NCBI RefSeq assembly: GCF_000238255.3
Contig: NZ_CP011040.1
Location: 1,240,001 to 1,304,000 of the forward strand
Reading direction: 5' to 3'
DNA from: Pseudoalteromonas spongiae UST010723-006
GTDB taxonomy: Bacteria; Pseudomonadota; Gammaproteobacteria; Enterobacterales; Alteromonadaceae
DNA length: 64,000 nt
A program made the position numbers and the translations under genes. Under the pieces are notes generated by a model. That model was not told the origin of the DNA, made no database searches, and worked only from the letters and a program-made list of their open reading frames with translations. Every line of letters starts with the position of its first letter. Within the stretch, counting starts at the first letter, position 1. Below, piece after piece: positions 53,251-62,374 of this stretch.

Positions 53251-53883
53251 TTATTTCAGCAACATTAAAAAGTGATTTAAATAACTATCAAGTGGTTTGG
53301 TCGACTGCGCTAATTTAGCCCGACTCACAGCGCCTTCCCAACCAACCCAGAAAAATTCAGCTAAGGCATGTGGATCTTTGCTTTTATCGCAAAGCCCTTG
53401 CCGTTGCGCCTCTTTTAAACACACCGCCAGCTTATCTTGCCATTCGGTAAAAATAGCCAGCAGTAAAGCTCGAAACGTTTCAGGTAACAGATCGACTTCT
53501 TGGCCTAAGTTACCTACGAGGCAGCCACGCGTAAATTGATGCTTAACCATACCTTGTTTAGATAACGCGACAAACTGAGTAATTCGCGTTACTGGGTCAA
53601 CCGAATGTTCAAGTAAACAGCCATCTAATCGCTTAGCAAAAAACCGAGCGTAATTGTCAATTACTGCCTTACCAAACGCCTCTTTACTGTCAAAATAATA
53701 ATAAAAAGAACCTTTCGGTGTGCCTGTTTTTTTCAGGATCATATCAATGCCTGACGCCACAAAGCCAAACTCTGTAAAGTGCGCCAAACCACTTTGAATT
53801 AATTCAGCTCGTGTGTCGAGGTGAGCTCGCTCACTTTTCTTCGGCCGTCCTCGCTTGCGAGGTTGTGATGTTTTCTCTGTCAT
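53251..53883 (-). CDS. TetR family regulator (AcuR/NemR-like)
   Basis: A 210-residue TetR regulator. Start at MTEKTSQPRKRGRPKK (ATG at 53883); the longer frame from 53919 would run through the operator at 53894-53908. HTH ..IDMILKKTGTPKGSFYYYFDSKEAFGKAVI near 47-77, and a TetR effector domain. It precedes acuI on the same strand, with its operator both before itself and before acuI, indicating autoregulation and direct control of the reductase. Confidence 0.87.
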   Translation of the reverse strand: MTEKTSQPRKRGRPKKSERAHLDTRAELIQSGLAHFTEFGFVASGIDMILKKTGTPKGSFYYYFDSKEAFGKAVIDNYARFFAKRLDGCLLEHSVDPVTRITQFVALSKQGMVKHQFTRGCLVGNLGQEVDLLPETFRALLLAIFTEWQDKLAVCLKEAQRQGLCDKSKDPHALAEFFWVGWEGAVSRAKLAQSTKPLDSYLNHFLMLLK

Positions 53884-53893
53884 AAATCGATTA

Positions 53894-53908
53894 TAGACCG
53901 ACCGTCTA
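53894..53908 (-). promoter_or_regulatory. TetR operator in front of the tetR gene
   Basis: TAGAC-CGACC-GTCTA lies 11 bp before the tetR ATG. Arms identical to those at 53219-53233. Confidence 0.7.
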
Positions 53909-54040
53909 AAAAATAACAAGCATGTATTCGTGAAGTTATAAATATTAAAAATATACTCTTTAACAAAACCTTCTGAAAATTCATTTATAAAATAACCGCA
54001 GAATTGACATTAATGGCATTCAATTAAATTTTTTATACAC

Positions 54041-54071
54041 AAAAAAAGGCGTGCAACTTATTTGTACGCCT
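54041..54071 (-). terminator. Terminator of the mesX-mesD operon
   Basis: AAAAAAAGGCGTGCA-ACTTATT-TGTACGCCTA. On the minus strand it forms a GGCGT..ACGCC stem followed by a T run. Nearly identical to the hairpin at 52056. Confidence 0.7.
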
Positions 54072-54101
54072 ATATTCTTTGGATTATTTAGGGAATGTTA
54101 C

Positions 54102-55130
54102 TTAAGCTTGTACTTCTGCACGCACAATGGCTGCACCTTGGGCAAGGGCGTTCAGTTTTGCTCGTGCAACCTCACGCGATAACGGCGCTAAGCCGCAGTT
54201 AGTTGATGGATACAGCTTATCTGCATCCACGTATTTCAGCGCTTCGCGCAAGGTATCAGCGACTTCTTCTGGCGTTTCAATATCATCGGTTGCTACATCA
54301 ATAGCCCCTACCATTACCTTTTTGCCACGAATAAGTGCAAGTAACTCAATTGGCACACGCGAGTTATGGCATTCAAGAGAAATGATATCAATATTCGATT
54401 GCTGTAATTTAGGAAATACTTCTTCGTATTGACGCCATTCTGAGCCTAAGGTTTTCTTCCAATCTGTATTTGCTTTAATGCCGTAACCGTAGCAAATATG
54501 CACTGCCGTTTCGCACTTTAAACCCTCAATCGCGCGCTCTAAACACGCAATACCCCAGTCATTTACTTCATCAAAAAACACGTTAAACGCTGGCTCGTCA
54601 AACTGAATAATATTAACACCCGCAGCTTCGAGCTCTTTTGCTTCTTGGTTAAGAATTTTGGCAAATTCCCACGCAAGTTTTTCACGGCTTTTATAATGAT
54701 CGTCATACAAGGTATCAATCATTGTCATTGGGCCAGGCAACGCCCACTTAATTGGTTTGTCGGTTTGCGCGCGTAAAAATTTTGCATCTTCAACAAACAC
54801 TGGAGCTTTTCGTGCCACAGGGCCGACCACCGTTGGTACGCTTGCATCATAACGATTACGAATGCGCACGGTTTTGCGATTTTCAAAATCAACACCATCA
54901 AGGTGTTCAATAAAGGTAGTTACAAAGTGCTGACGGGTTTGCTCACCATCGCTGACGATATCTACGCCAGCTTGTTGCTGTTCATGAAGTGATACTTTTA
55001 GTGCATCGTGTTTGCCATCAATAAGTGCGTCGCCGCTTAATTTCCATGGTGACCAAAGCACTTCTGGCTCTGCAAGCCAGCTTGGTTTTGGCAAGCTGCC
55101 CGCGGTCGATGTCGGTAATAATGTTTTCAT
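54102..55130 (-). CDS. mesD: Folate-independent methionine synthase MesD
   Basis: A 342-residue core-MetE-type methionine synthase lacking the N-terminal half of MetE. The zinc ligands line up: H211 and C213 (VHICYGYG), E253 (SLECHNS) and C312 (STNCGLAPLSR). It would transfer a methyl group to homocysteine. Following Price and colleagues, MesD needs the DUF1852 protein MesX and oxygen rather than methyl-folate; MesX is encoded 21 bp upstream in the same operon, which supports this call. Confidence 0.87.
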   Translation of the reverse strand: MKTLLPTSTAGSLPKPSWLAEPEVLWSPWKLSGDALIDGKHDALKVSLHEQQQAGVDIVSDGEQTRQHFVTTFIEHLDGVDFENRKTVRIRNRYDASVPTVVGPVARKAPVFVEDAKFLRAQTDKPIKWALPGPMTMIDTLYDDHYKSREKLAWEFAKILNQEAKELEAAGVNIIQFDEPAFNVFFDEVNDWGIACLERAIEGLKCETAVHICYGYGIKANTDWKKTLGSEWRQYEEVFPKLQQSNIDIISLECHNSRVPIELLALIRGKKVMVGAIDVATDDIETPEEVADTLREALKYVDADKLYPSTNCGLAPLSREVARAKLNALAQGAAIVRAEVQA

Positions 55131-55151
55131 AGTTAATGCTAATTCCGTTTT

Positions 55152-56129
55152 TTAAGCAGCAAAGTTTGCCGACCACTTTTCAAGTAGCGATTGATAAGGT
55201 TCAATAAAGTGCGTTTGTGCAAATTTACCTTGTTTAATTGCCAGTTGGCTGCGCTCTTCACGGTCGTAAACAATTTGCGTTAACGAGTGATCTTGATTCT
55301 TTAAGCTCGGTTGATAACAACTGCCTGCCGCTGCGTTAGCGTTATAAATTTCTGGACGATAGATTTTTTGGAATGTTTCCATTGTGCTTATCGTACTGAT
55401 TAGCTCTAAATTGGTGTAATCATTTAGCAGGTCGCCAACAAAATAAAATGCTAACGGCGCTTGGCTATTTGGCGGCATAAAGTAACGCACCTGTAGGCCC
55501 ATTTTTTTGAAATACTGCTCCGTTAATGACGATTCATTTGGCACATATTCGGTGCCTAACACTGGGTGCTGATTATCAGTTTGGAAGTAAGTTTTGTTAT
55601 CCGAAACGCTTAAACAAATAACAGGTGGCTTGTTAAAGTTGTTTTTGTATACCTCTGAATTAATGAAACTTTTAAACAGTTTTCCGTGTAATTCGCCAAA
55701 ATTTTCAGGAATACTAAACGATGGCTTGTCTTTGTTATGCTCAAGCAGTAACACGCTAAAATCATAATCGCGCACATACGAAGAAAAGTTATTACCAACA
55801 ATGCCTTCAAAGCGCTGATTTGTTTCATGATCAATAATATTGGTTTTTAATACTTCAATTGACGGAAACGCCTCGCTACTACCCGCTATTTCCATATCTA
55901 CCGAAATAATATCTAGCTCAACTGAGTAACGCTGGCCATTTTTGTTATCCCATTTAGCGCGCGCATTAAAGCTTGTGTTAATCATGGTTAATGCGTTGCG
56001 TAAGTTCTGTTGGCGGTTTTCACCTCGCGCCAAGTTCGCAAAGTTGGTTGTAATACGTGTGCTGTTTGATGGGTGATAGTTTTCGTCTAACGGAAAACGC
56101 TTAACAGTAAAAGTAAATTCGTTATTCAT
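55152..56129 (-). CDS. mesX: DUF1852 protein MesX, partner of MesD
   Basis: A 325-residue DUF1852 protein without signal peptide. TRITTNFANLARGENRQQNLRNALTMIN near 24-51 is a conserved family segment; IVGNNFSSYVRDYDFSVLLLEHNKDKPSF follows. MesX is required for MesD activity and may make or present the methyl donor. First gene of the two-gene operon; a candidate MetJ site lies about 250 bp upstream in a long leader. Confidence 0.85.
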   Translation of the reverse strand: MNNEFTFTVKRFPLDENYHPSNSTRITTNFANLARGENRQQNLRNALTMINTSFNARAKWDNKNGQRYSVELDIISVDMEIAGSSEAFPSIEVLKTNIIDHETNQRFEGIVGNNFSSYVRDYDFSVLLLEHNKDKPSFSIPENFGELHGKLFKSFINSEVYKNNFNKPPVICLSVSDNKTYFQTDNQHPVLGTEYVPNESSLTEQYFKKMGLQVRYFMPPNSQAPLAFYFVGDLLNDYTNLELISTISTMETFQKIYRPEIYNANAAAGSCYQPSLKNQDHSLTQIVYDREERSQLAIKQGKFAQTHFIEPYQSLLEKWSANFAA

Positions 56130-56581
56130 GGTGTACGTGTGTCCAATGTGTAAATTCAGTGTATTTCCATTTCACTTACTGCCGTTTTAAATCTGTATTA
56201 CGGCTCACTTGCGGTGACTGAAAATAAGTTCACGTTAAAAGATGAGTAATTTATACGCGCTCAGTACCATGAAGAAAAACGGTTTTCTTTCACTTAAAAC
56301 GTGAAGCATATTCATTTCTTAGAACTTCGCTTCGCACTTTTTACAACAAAAAAGCATACACCAGACAAAAGAAGTTAAGGTATCTAGACATCCAAATAGC
56401 TAAATCAAATTTACTTCATGTTGAATGTGAATATTGCTCACGGCGTAGCTGCAGTTTATCTACCTGTAATTACACATAATATTGCTATACTTTTGCGCCT
56501 TTGTTGTAGGCATAAGCGAATCTAAAAGTTTCTGCTCCAACGCCAGCGACGATAAATCAACTATAAAAACGAGGCGATGGA
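56130..56581. other. Divergent region between mesX and TauE/SafE genes
   Basis: A 452-bp gap with no frame. It carries the candidate MetJ site at 56378-56393 and an AACGGTTTTC-rich AT segment. No S-adenosylmethionine riboswitch was recognised. Confidence 0.35.
56378..56393 (-). promoter_or_regulatory. Candidate MetJ operator before mesX-mesD
   Basis: Two adjacent 8-bp met-box-like sequences: AGGTATCT (5 of 8 matches to AGACGTCT) and AGACATCC (6 of 8). Placed upstream of a methionine synthase operon. Confidence 0.35.
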
Positions 56582-57391
56582 ATGAGTGAACTAATCGAAC
56601 TATTTGTTTATTGTGCAGTGTTAGGCAGTGGCGTTGGCTTTCTTGCAGGCTTACTGGGAATTGGCGGCGGCTTAGTGATAGTGCCAATTTTAAGTATGAT
56701 TTTGTTGCACTTTGCCGTGCTGCCCCAAGAGCAAATTGTGATCACCGCTGTTGCCACATCCCTTGCATCGATTTTGTTTACATCAACCTCATCTGCCATT
56801 GCCCACCATAAAAATGGCAATGTGCCTTGGCAGCTCGCGCCTTGGATTATGACAGGCGTTGCCTTAGGTGCGTTACTAAGTGGCTTTATGGCTGCACTGC
56901 TACCAGAAAAGGCCGTACGTTTAGTATTCGTTATCAGCGTTGTATTTATTGCCATAAAAATGATGTTTGGTAACACTCAAACTGATGACACAGCGCGTAA
57001 GCTGCCTAATAAAGGGCTACTGACTGTGCTTACCACACTTACTGGCGGCTTATCGGCAATGATTGGTATAGGTGGTGGCGCCGTACTTGTGCCGCTACTG
57101 ACATTTTTTTCAGTGAATATGAAAAAAGCGATTGGTTGCGCGTCAGCGTGTGGCATTGTAATCGCACTGTTTGGCTCGGTTGGCTATATTGTGTCGGGAA
57201 GTGAACAGCTGAGTTTATCACAAGGTTTCGCTGGCTTTGTTTATTTGCCTGCACTATTTGGCATTGTGTGTACTTCGTGGTTTACCGCCCCACTTGGCGC
57301 TAAAGCAACTCACCACTTACCCGTTAGCACCATTAAAAAGATTTTTGCCGTGCTACTGGTGATCATGGCGGCAAACATGTTGCTACGTTAA
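56582..57391 (+). CDS. TauE/SafE (TSUP) family permease
   Basis: A 269-residue membrane protein of about eight helices with the family repeat GSGVGFLAGLLGIGGGLVIVPIL near 16-38 and TLTGGLSAMIGIGGGAVLVPLL near 152-173. Such permeases export or import sulfoacetate, sulfite or other anions; the substrate is unknown. It diverges from mesX. A GCGATGG context precedes the ATG. Confidence 0.88.
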   Translation: MSELIELFVYCAVLGSGVGFLAGLLGIGGGLVIVPILSMILLHFAVLPQEQIVITAVATSLASILFTSTSSAIAHHKNGNVPWQLAPWIMTGVALGALLSGFMAALLPEKAVRLVFVISVVFIAIKMMFGNTQTDDTARKLPNKGLLTVLTTLTGGLSAMIGIGGGAVLVPLLTFFSVNMKKAIGCASACGIVIALFGSVGYIVSGSEQLSLSQGFAGFVYLPALFGIVCTSWFTAPLGAKATHHLPVSTIKKIFAVLLVIMAANMLLR

Positions 57392-57415
57392 GCTTAAACA
57401 CTCAGGCTATTTATT

Positions 57416-57440
57416 CTCGCGCAGTTAAACATTGCGCGAG
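57416..57440 (+). terminator. Hairpin after TauE/SafE gene
   Basis: CTCGCGCA / TGCGCGAG (57416-57423, 57433-57440), followed by CATTTCATTT; a fair terminator. Confidence 0.55.
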
Positions 57441-57577
57441 CATTTCATTTATACACTCCATTCTCAAAATTACTAAAATGCCAAAAGGTGATAGAATACA
57501 GCTCGCAATGAAGTGTGCTATTGCTTAGCTTCTTAATATGCACCCTTTTCTTATTTATTCTTTTGAGAACATATTAC

Positions 57578-58876
57578 ATGAGTTTTAAAACCCTTGGTCT
57601 TAACAACGCACTTCTAACTGCAATTGCAGAGCAAGGTTACGATACGCCTTCAGCTATTCAACGTGAAGCAATTCCAACTATTTTAAAACGCCAAGATGTA
57701 ATAGCCATTGCCCAAACGGGTACCGGCAAAACAGCCGGATTTGTTCTTCCGGTATTGCAGTTAATTACCGAAAAAATAACAACAAAAAATGTACAAGCGT
57801 TAATAATTACGCCAACCCGCGAGCTCGCAGCACAAGTAGCCACCAGTGTGAGCAATTACAGTGCACACTTAAATGTAAGTTCATTGGCGGTGTTCGGTGG
57901 TGTGCGAATTGAGCCGCAAATAGCCGCACTTGAGCAAGGCGTTGATGTGTTAATTGCAACGCCCGGGCGCTTGCGCGATTTACATCAACAAAACGCTGTT
58001 TGTTTTGACCAGTTACACACTCTAGTACTCGATGAAGCCGACCGCATGTTAGATTTGGGCTTTATCGATGACATAAAAAAAATCAGCGAGTTATTACCGA
58101 ATAAACGCCAAACGTTAATGTTTTCAGCAACCTTTACTGATCAGATTAAAACGCTCGCAAATACCATGTTACACGAGCCACAATTGATTGAAGTTGAAGC
58201 CGCGAATACAACGGTTGATAACATTAAGCAAACGCTTTATCACGTTGATAAAAATCAAAAAAGTAATGTATTAATTCACTTATTGTCAAAACATAACTGG
58301 CAGCAAGTATTGGTGTTTAGCCGCACCAAACAAGGTGCCGATACACTCGTAACCACATTAAAAGAAGCCGGTATAAGCGCAGAATCGATTCACGCTAATC
58401 GTACACAGCACGCCCGTACTGAGGCGCTTGCGGCATTTAAAAACAACGATATAAAGGTACTTGTTGCTACCGACATTGCCGCACGTGGTATTGATATTAA
58501 CCACCTACCTTGCGTTATTAACTACGATTTACCTTATGTGGCGGAAGATTATGTGCATCGCATTGGCCGCACCGGACGTGCTGGCAAAAAAGGCGTGTCT
58601 ATCTCGTTATTTAGCAGCGATGAAAGCAAGCAATTGAATGCTATTGAACGCCTTATCAATCGTAAGTTTGAACAACAGGTGGTCGCTGGGTTTATACCGA
58701 GTATTCAACGTGCCGAACAATTGTGGGGCGGGCAAGGCATTAGCAAGCCTAAAAAAGGCAAAACGGCAGGTAAAAAGTCCAAAACGAATCAGTTTTATGA
58801 CGATGAATATGGCAATTTTGAACCTATGCCTGATACATCAAGCAAAAAGAAATCAAATAAACGTAAGCGCCGATAA
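57578..58876 (+). CDS. rhlE: DEAD-box RNA helicase (RhlE type)
   Basis: A 432-residue DEAD-box helicase starting at MSFKTLGLNNALLTAIAEQGY (57578); the 21 residues that the frame adds before this are a membrane-like artifact. All motifs are visible: Q-motif, AQTGTGKT (I), PTRELA (Ia), DEAD (II), SAT (III), and HRIGRTGRAG (VI). The basic C-terminal tail (KKGKTAGKKSK..KKKSNKRKRR) suits RNA binding in ribosome assembly or mRNA decay. The start has a GAGAAC near. A weak terminator follows. Confidence 0.9.
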   Translation: MSFKTLGLNNALLTAIAEQGYDTPSAIQREAIPTILKRQDVIAIAQTGTGKTAGFVLPVLQLITEKITTKNVQALIITPTRELAAQVATSVSNYSAHLNVSSLAVFGGVRIEPQIAALEQGVDVLIATPGRLRDLHQQNAVCFDQLHTLVLDEADRMLDLGFIDDIKKISELLPNKRQTLMFSATFTDQIKTLANTMLHEPQLIEVEAANTTVDNIKQTLYHVDKNQKSNVLIHLLSKHNWQQVLVFSRTKQGADTLVTTLKEAGISAESIHANRTQHARTEALAAFKNNDIKVLVATDIAARGIDINHLPCVINYDLPYVAEDYVHRIGRTGRAGKKGVSISLFSSDESKQLNAIERLINRKFEQQVVAGFIPSIQRAEQLWGGQGISKPKKGKTAGKKSKTNQFYDDEYGNFEPMPDTSSKKKSNKRKRR

Positions 58877-58950
58877 GCAACATAAACTAAACCGCCTTTA
58901 AGATGTTTACAACTCTGAAGTAGGCTTTTTAAAAGAAGCGTGACATCTAA

Positions 58951-59090
58951 CTATTTGCTAAATATGTGATCAGATACATCACTGCATAAACGAGTGCTAA
59001 TAAGGCTCTCGTTTTCTTATAATATGACTCAGCATGGATAAATAAAGATGCTGTTATCATGATTAGCTGCGTCATTGAGTCAATATTAAA
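58951..59090. repeat. Diverged relative of the 12438 MITE-like element
   Basis: Aligned with 12438-12599 this segment shares TATGTGATCA, CTG.ATAAA.GA, G.TAA.AA.GC, TTTTCTTAT, GATAAAT and a CATGAT-TTAGC block in the same order. The ATACCAATT ends are lost, so it is an old or truncated copy. It lies in the 460-bp gap after rhlE; nothing else of note seen there. Confidence 0.5.
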
Positions 59091-59336
59091 GTCTGCTTCT
59101 TACAGCAAATAACAGACGTTCAATTTTGCTCTATCAAAAATTAGTGTTGGCTTTTCACCTTTGCAAAAATGCAGGTTTAAGGAGAATTAGTCACCAGCGC
59201 GCCAAAATGGCACATATTTACCAAACCATTTTCACGTTGCTCGCGTCAAAAACTACTGATAACCTTCTAAAAATATTAAATAAAACGTTTTATTAGCCTG
59301 CGAGTTTAAGATTATGGATAACGTCCTTAAATCAAA

Positions 59337-59525
59337 ATGCGCACTAATAAACTTAATATTTCATTAATTTTAATTGTTGCTTTAGCTTTTTTAGCCGAGT
59401 TGTCCTTAACTCCGGAAACAAATATTAGAGTAGATCTTTTATTAGTAGTACCGGTTTTATTCATTCACATTGTTGTTTATTTAATTTATACGTTCAGCAT
59501 CAAAAATCGCGAAAGAAACATATAA
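59337..59525 (+). CDS. Small two-helix membrane protein
   Basis: A 62-residue protein with two membrane segments (about 8-24 and 32-52) and a short basic C-terminus. It lies 38 bp before a VanZ-like gene and may share its transcript. No family recognised and no strong ribosome site, so the frame is less certain. Confidence 0.5.
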   Translation: MRTNKLNISLILIVALAFLAELSLTPETNIRVDLLLVVPVLFIHIVVYLIYTFSIKNRERNI

Positions 59526-59563
59526 CAGAACAAATATGGAAGAGGTACAAAAAGAAAAAACCT

Positions 59564-59956
59564 ATGTATAAATTAACAATAACCCTATCCAGTTTGTTCT
59601 TTGCATTTATTATCTGGATTATTTACCTAGCCAATACAGGGCAACATAGCATTTTCTTTGAGCTTGTTCGCTTAATTCCATATGGTGATAAGGTCGGGCA
59701 TCTCGGGTTATTTGGCGTGCTCACATTACTTGCTAACCTTGCGACTAAGTTTAAGGTGTTCAAGTTAGGTAAAATCAAAATATTTTGGGGCACGGCGATT
59801 GTTTTTGTATTTGTGACGTTTGAAGAATTAAGTCAGCATTTTTTACCAACAAGAACGTTAGATATATTTGATTACACCGCTGATATGCTGGGCATTTTAC
59901 TATTTACTTGGCTTTCTTCCATTTTAGCGAAGAGAAACCAAACAAAATGCAACTAA
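59564..59956 (+). CDS. VanZ family protein
   Basis: A 130-residue membrane protein with four helices and the VanZ pattern (GDKVGHLGLFGVLTLL near 41-56 and FVTFEELSQHFLPTRTLDIFDYTADMLGILL near 86-116). VanZ proteins are linked to envelope or teicoplanin resistance, but in Proteobacteria the role is unknown. A strong bidirectional terminator follows. Confidence 0.82.
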   Translation: MYKLTITLSSLFFAFIIWIIYLANTGQHSIFFELVRLIPYGDKVGHLGLFGVLTLLANLATKFKVFKLGKIKIFWGTAIVFVFVTFEELSQHFLPTRTLDIFDYTADMLGILLFTWLSSILAKRNQTKCN

Positions 59957-60052
59957 TGACTATGCCAAGCGCTTTGTGACTATTAAATGAATTAAAGCTT
60001 CTAATTAATAGCCTCAGTTGATTCAATACTTAATCGACTATCGCAACACAAC

Positions 60053-60083
60053 AAAAAACCGAAGCATTGTGCTTCGGTTTTTT
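60053..60083. terminator. Bidirectional terminator between VanZ-like and DUF6172 genes
   Basis: AAAAAACCGAAGC-ATTGT-GCTTCGGTTTTTT, a perfect stem with A and T runs on both sides. Confidence 0.88.
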
Positions 60084-60137
60084 GAGTGAGTAGCTCAGTA
60101 GTTTTAGTCACCAAGCCGAATGACTTAGCTGAAGTGC

Positions 60138-60479
60138 TTAGTCTTCGTTATCCATATCAAATTCATCGTCATGATCAAAATCGTCATCTTGTTCAATGCG
60201 AGATTGTCTTACCGCTGGCTTTGCTAAAATCTCAACGTAAAACGACGTTAAGTTTTCAACTTGCGTTTGGTCAATTAGCTTATTAATTTGCGATAAGTGA
60301 ATTGGCTTTGCTTCTGCTTCTGTGTTGCCAAATTGACAATCAAAATCCCAATAGTCCGCGCCAGTTGGTAGCTTTTTATTACGCTCGCGCTTAATGTATT
60401 TTTTGATTTCATGTTTAACCGCGTCAACACGTCTTGCTAACTTAATTTTTGGGTGCGTTAATTCAAATGTTTTTTTCAT
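60138..60479 (-). CDS. DUF6172 family protein
   Basis: A 113-residue soluble protein: MKKTFELTHPKIKLARRVDAVKHEIKKYIKRERNK is the family's basic N-terminus, followed by GADYWDFDCQFGNTEAEAK and a strongly acidic tail (DDDFDHDDEFDMDNED). The charge split suggests nucleic-acid or nucleotide-associated work, but function is unknown. Monocistronic with a clear terminator. Confidence 0.75.
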   Translation of the reverse strand: MKKTFELTHPKIKLARRVDAVKHEIKKYIKRERNKKLPTGADYWDFDCQFGNTEAEAKPIHLSQINKLIDQTQVENLTSFYVEILAKPAVRQSRIEQDDDFDHDDEFDMDNED

Positions 60480-60686
60480 GATTGCCTTCAGACAGAAATA
60501 TTCTGCAGTGCTTTACCTACAAAATATATGGGTGTATTTATAAAGTGCGACAAACCTGCACCTATAAACAAAGATTATGGCTTATTTTACGTTAATTTAA
60601 ATGCGGTGGCATTAACTAAGCTAAATTTACACTAAAAAAGTGCCCTATTCCCAAGGCCTGAGCACTACTCAATTAACTTATTAGCG

Positions 60687-61922
60687 TTACGGTTTAGTCG
60701 TTTGCAATGTGTTAACGTACGCAGCGCCCGATTGCTCACCGTTATCATCGCGATTAGGCGTTGCAATAACCGCATGCTGATCAGACATTGCAACGTTCCA
60801 GCCGAATTTATCGTGAGGAGCAGCGTTTTCCGCCACTATTTTCGATGAATACTGCCATGTATCGCCCGTTTTGTTGAAAACGTAAACTGCACCGGCGTTT
60901 TCACCACTGGCATCATGGTGCATTGCGCTAACAAGTGCGGTATTACCTTGTATTGCAACGCCTCGGCCAAATCTATCATCGGCTTTTAAATCGGGCGAGC
61001 GTAATTTTTGATGTTGGCGCCATTTGCCATTTTTCCGAACGAAAATATATGCAGAGCCTGCGTCTTTGCCAACTCCCTCAATGTCATCGCGACGCGCAGA
61101 AATAAGCGCGGTATCGCCAAATATCGCAACACGCACACCGAAAATGTCAGTATCGCCGCCATCAGATGCCACTAATTTAGCCTGTTGCTGCCAAGACACA
61201 CCATTAAACTCAAACACATAAACGGCGCCAGCATTGTTGTTTTGTTGGTCATTTAAATCTGCGCCCACAAGCACTGTATTACCATCGATAGCAAGGCTAA
61301 TACCAAACAGATCTCCCGCAGCCCCATCACTTGCGGTAAGTTTTACCTGAAATTGCCATGCATTATTAACTCGCTGGTAAACGTAAACCGCACCCGCATC
61401 TTTGGCGATGGCATCACTTTTTGGTGCGCCGATTACTAATATTTTTTCTGTGATCGCGATACTTTGCCCAAACGAGTCACCAGGCTTTGCGTCAAATGCG
61501 CCCAGCACTTGTGTTTGTTGCCAGTTATTATATACGCGTTCGAAGCTTATTACCGCGCCTGCATTTTCGCCTTTATCACTTCGACCAATTGCTCCTAAAA
61601 GCGCCATATTACCTTTTAATGCAACCTTACCACCCATGGTATCGTTGGAAAACGCAGGGCTTGCAATAAGCTTTTGTTGAAACTGCCAACCATTTGAGCC
61701 CAGTGAATAAATATATCCTGCACCACTATCTTGCGCGTTTTTACTATCCGCCTTATGCGCGCCGACTAAAATAGTGTTGCCATCAATCGCCACGCCGTAA
61801 GCAAAATTATCACCGTGTTTGCCATCGTACGCGAGCAGTTGCTGCTGATTAGCATGTACTTGGTTTATCATTACCGTAACTAAGAAGCTTAATCCGAATT
61901 TTACCTTGTGACTAACGCGCAT
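60687..61922 (-). CDS. Secreted FG-GAP seven-bladed beta-propeller protein
   Basis: A 411-residue exported protein: signal peptide to about 24 (NQVHA), then seven FG-GAP-type repeats such as GDNFAYGVAIDGNTILVGAH, GDSFGQSIAITEK and DDRFGRGVAIQGNTALVSAM with a DAG..YVF end. Seven repeats predict a seven-bladed integrin-like propeller. The protein may bind ligands or carbohydrate; no catalytic motif. Single-gene unit. Confidence 0.82.
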   Translation of the reverse strand: MRVSHKVKFGLSFLVTVMINQVHANQQQLLAYDGKHGDNFAYGVAIDGNTILVGAHKADSKNAQDSGAGYIYSLGSNGWQFQQKLIASPAFSNDTMGGKVALKGNMALLGAIGRSDKGENAGAVISFERVYNNWQQTQVLGAFDAKPGDSFGQSIAITEKILVIGAPKSDAIAKDAGAVYVYQRVNNAWQFQVKLTASDGAAGDLFGISLAIDGNTVLVGADLNDQQNNNAGAVYVFEFNGVSWQQQAKLVASDGGDTDIFGVRVAIFGDTALISARRDDIEGVGKDAGSAYIFVRKNGKWRQHQKLRSPDLKADDRFGRGVAIQGNTALVSAMHHDASGENAGAVYVFNKTGDTWQYSSKIVAENAAPHDKFGWNVAMSDQHAVIATPNRDDNGEQSGAAYVNTLQTTKP

Positions 61923-62374
61923 AAATGTTCCTAATGGTTAGCGTTCATCAATATTGCTCTTTACTTTAAATGCTCTTAGTTTTAATTACGTGGTTGATAT
62001 TGTAAGAAATTATTTATTTTTAACTAAAACCAGCGTCGTAACAAACACCTGAATAAGCGCCATCCCTTGTCGTGCTTGTTGTATTGAAAAGCGGCAGTAA
62101 TGTGGTGATCCCCTTAATCTAACGCTTAGATTTTATTACTTTTATTGGTAATATAAACGCGTATACATCATGCAAGGATGACCGTGTATTTCGCCCATTG
62201 AGCGAACTGATAACAAGCGAAGTAACTAAACTGTTTTTAGCCTTCGCTACTCGCAGCGTTCAACTATATAAGCCAAAAGCTCAAAAATGAGTGGCGATAA
62301 CAACGGCACCTTTGTTGAGAGTGATTCTCGGTTTTAATTATTTACTTACTGGCTAACGTTTAAAGGAAGAACGA
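61923..62374. other. Intergenic region before the acyltransferase gene
   Basis: AT-rich 452-bp gap with two inverted repeats: AATCTAA-CGC-TTAGATT at 62116-62132 followed by TTTTATT, and AGCGAAG / CTTCGCT (62216-62222, 62242-62248) with an inner CTAAA / TTTAG pair. These might be operator or hairpin structures; no frame seen. Confidence 0.4.

Noticed and set aside
56130..56581. Possible SAM riboswitch upstream of mesX
   Set aside because: I found no pairing pattern matching a known SAM riboswitch; a met-box-like operator is the better, still weak, candidate.
57515..57577. Hydrophobic N-terminal extension of the RhlE-type helicase
   Set aside because: The 21 residues look like a membrane span, which does not suit an RNA helicase; the MSFKTLGL start is typical.
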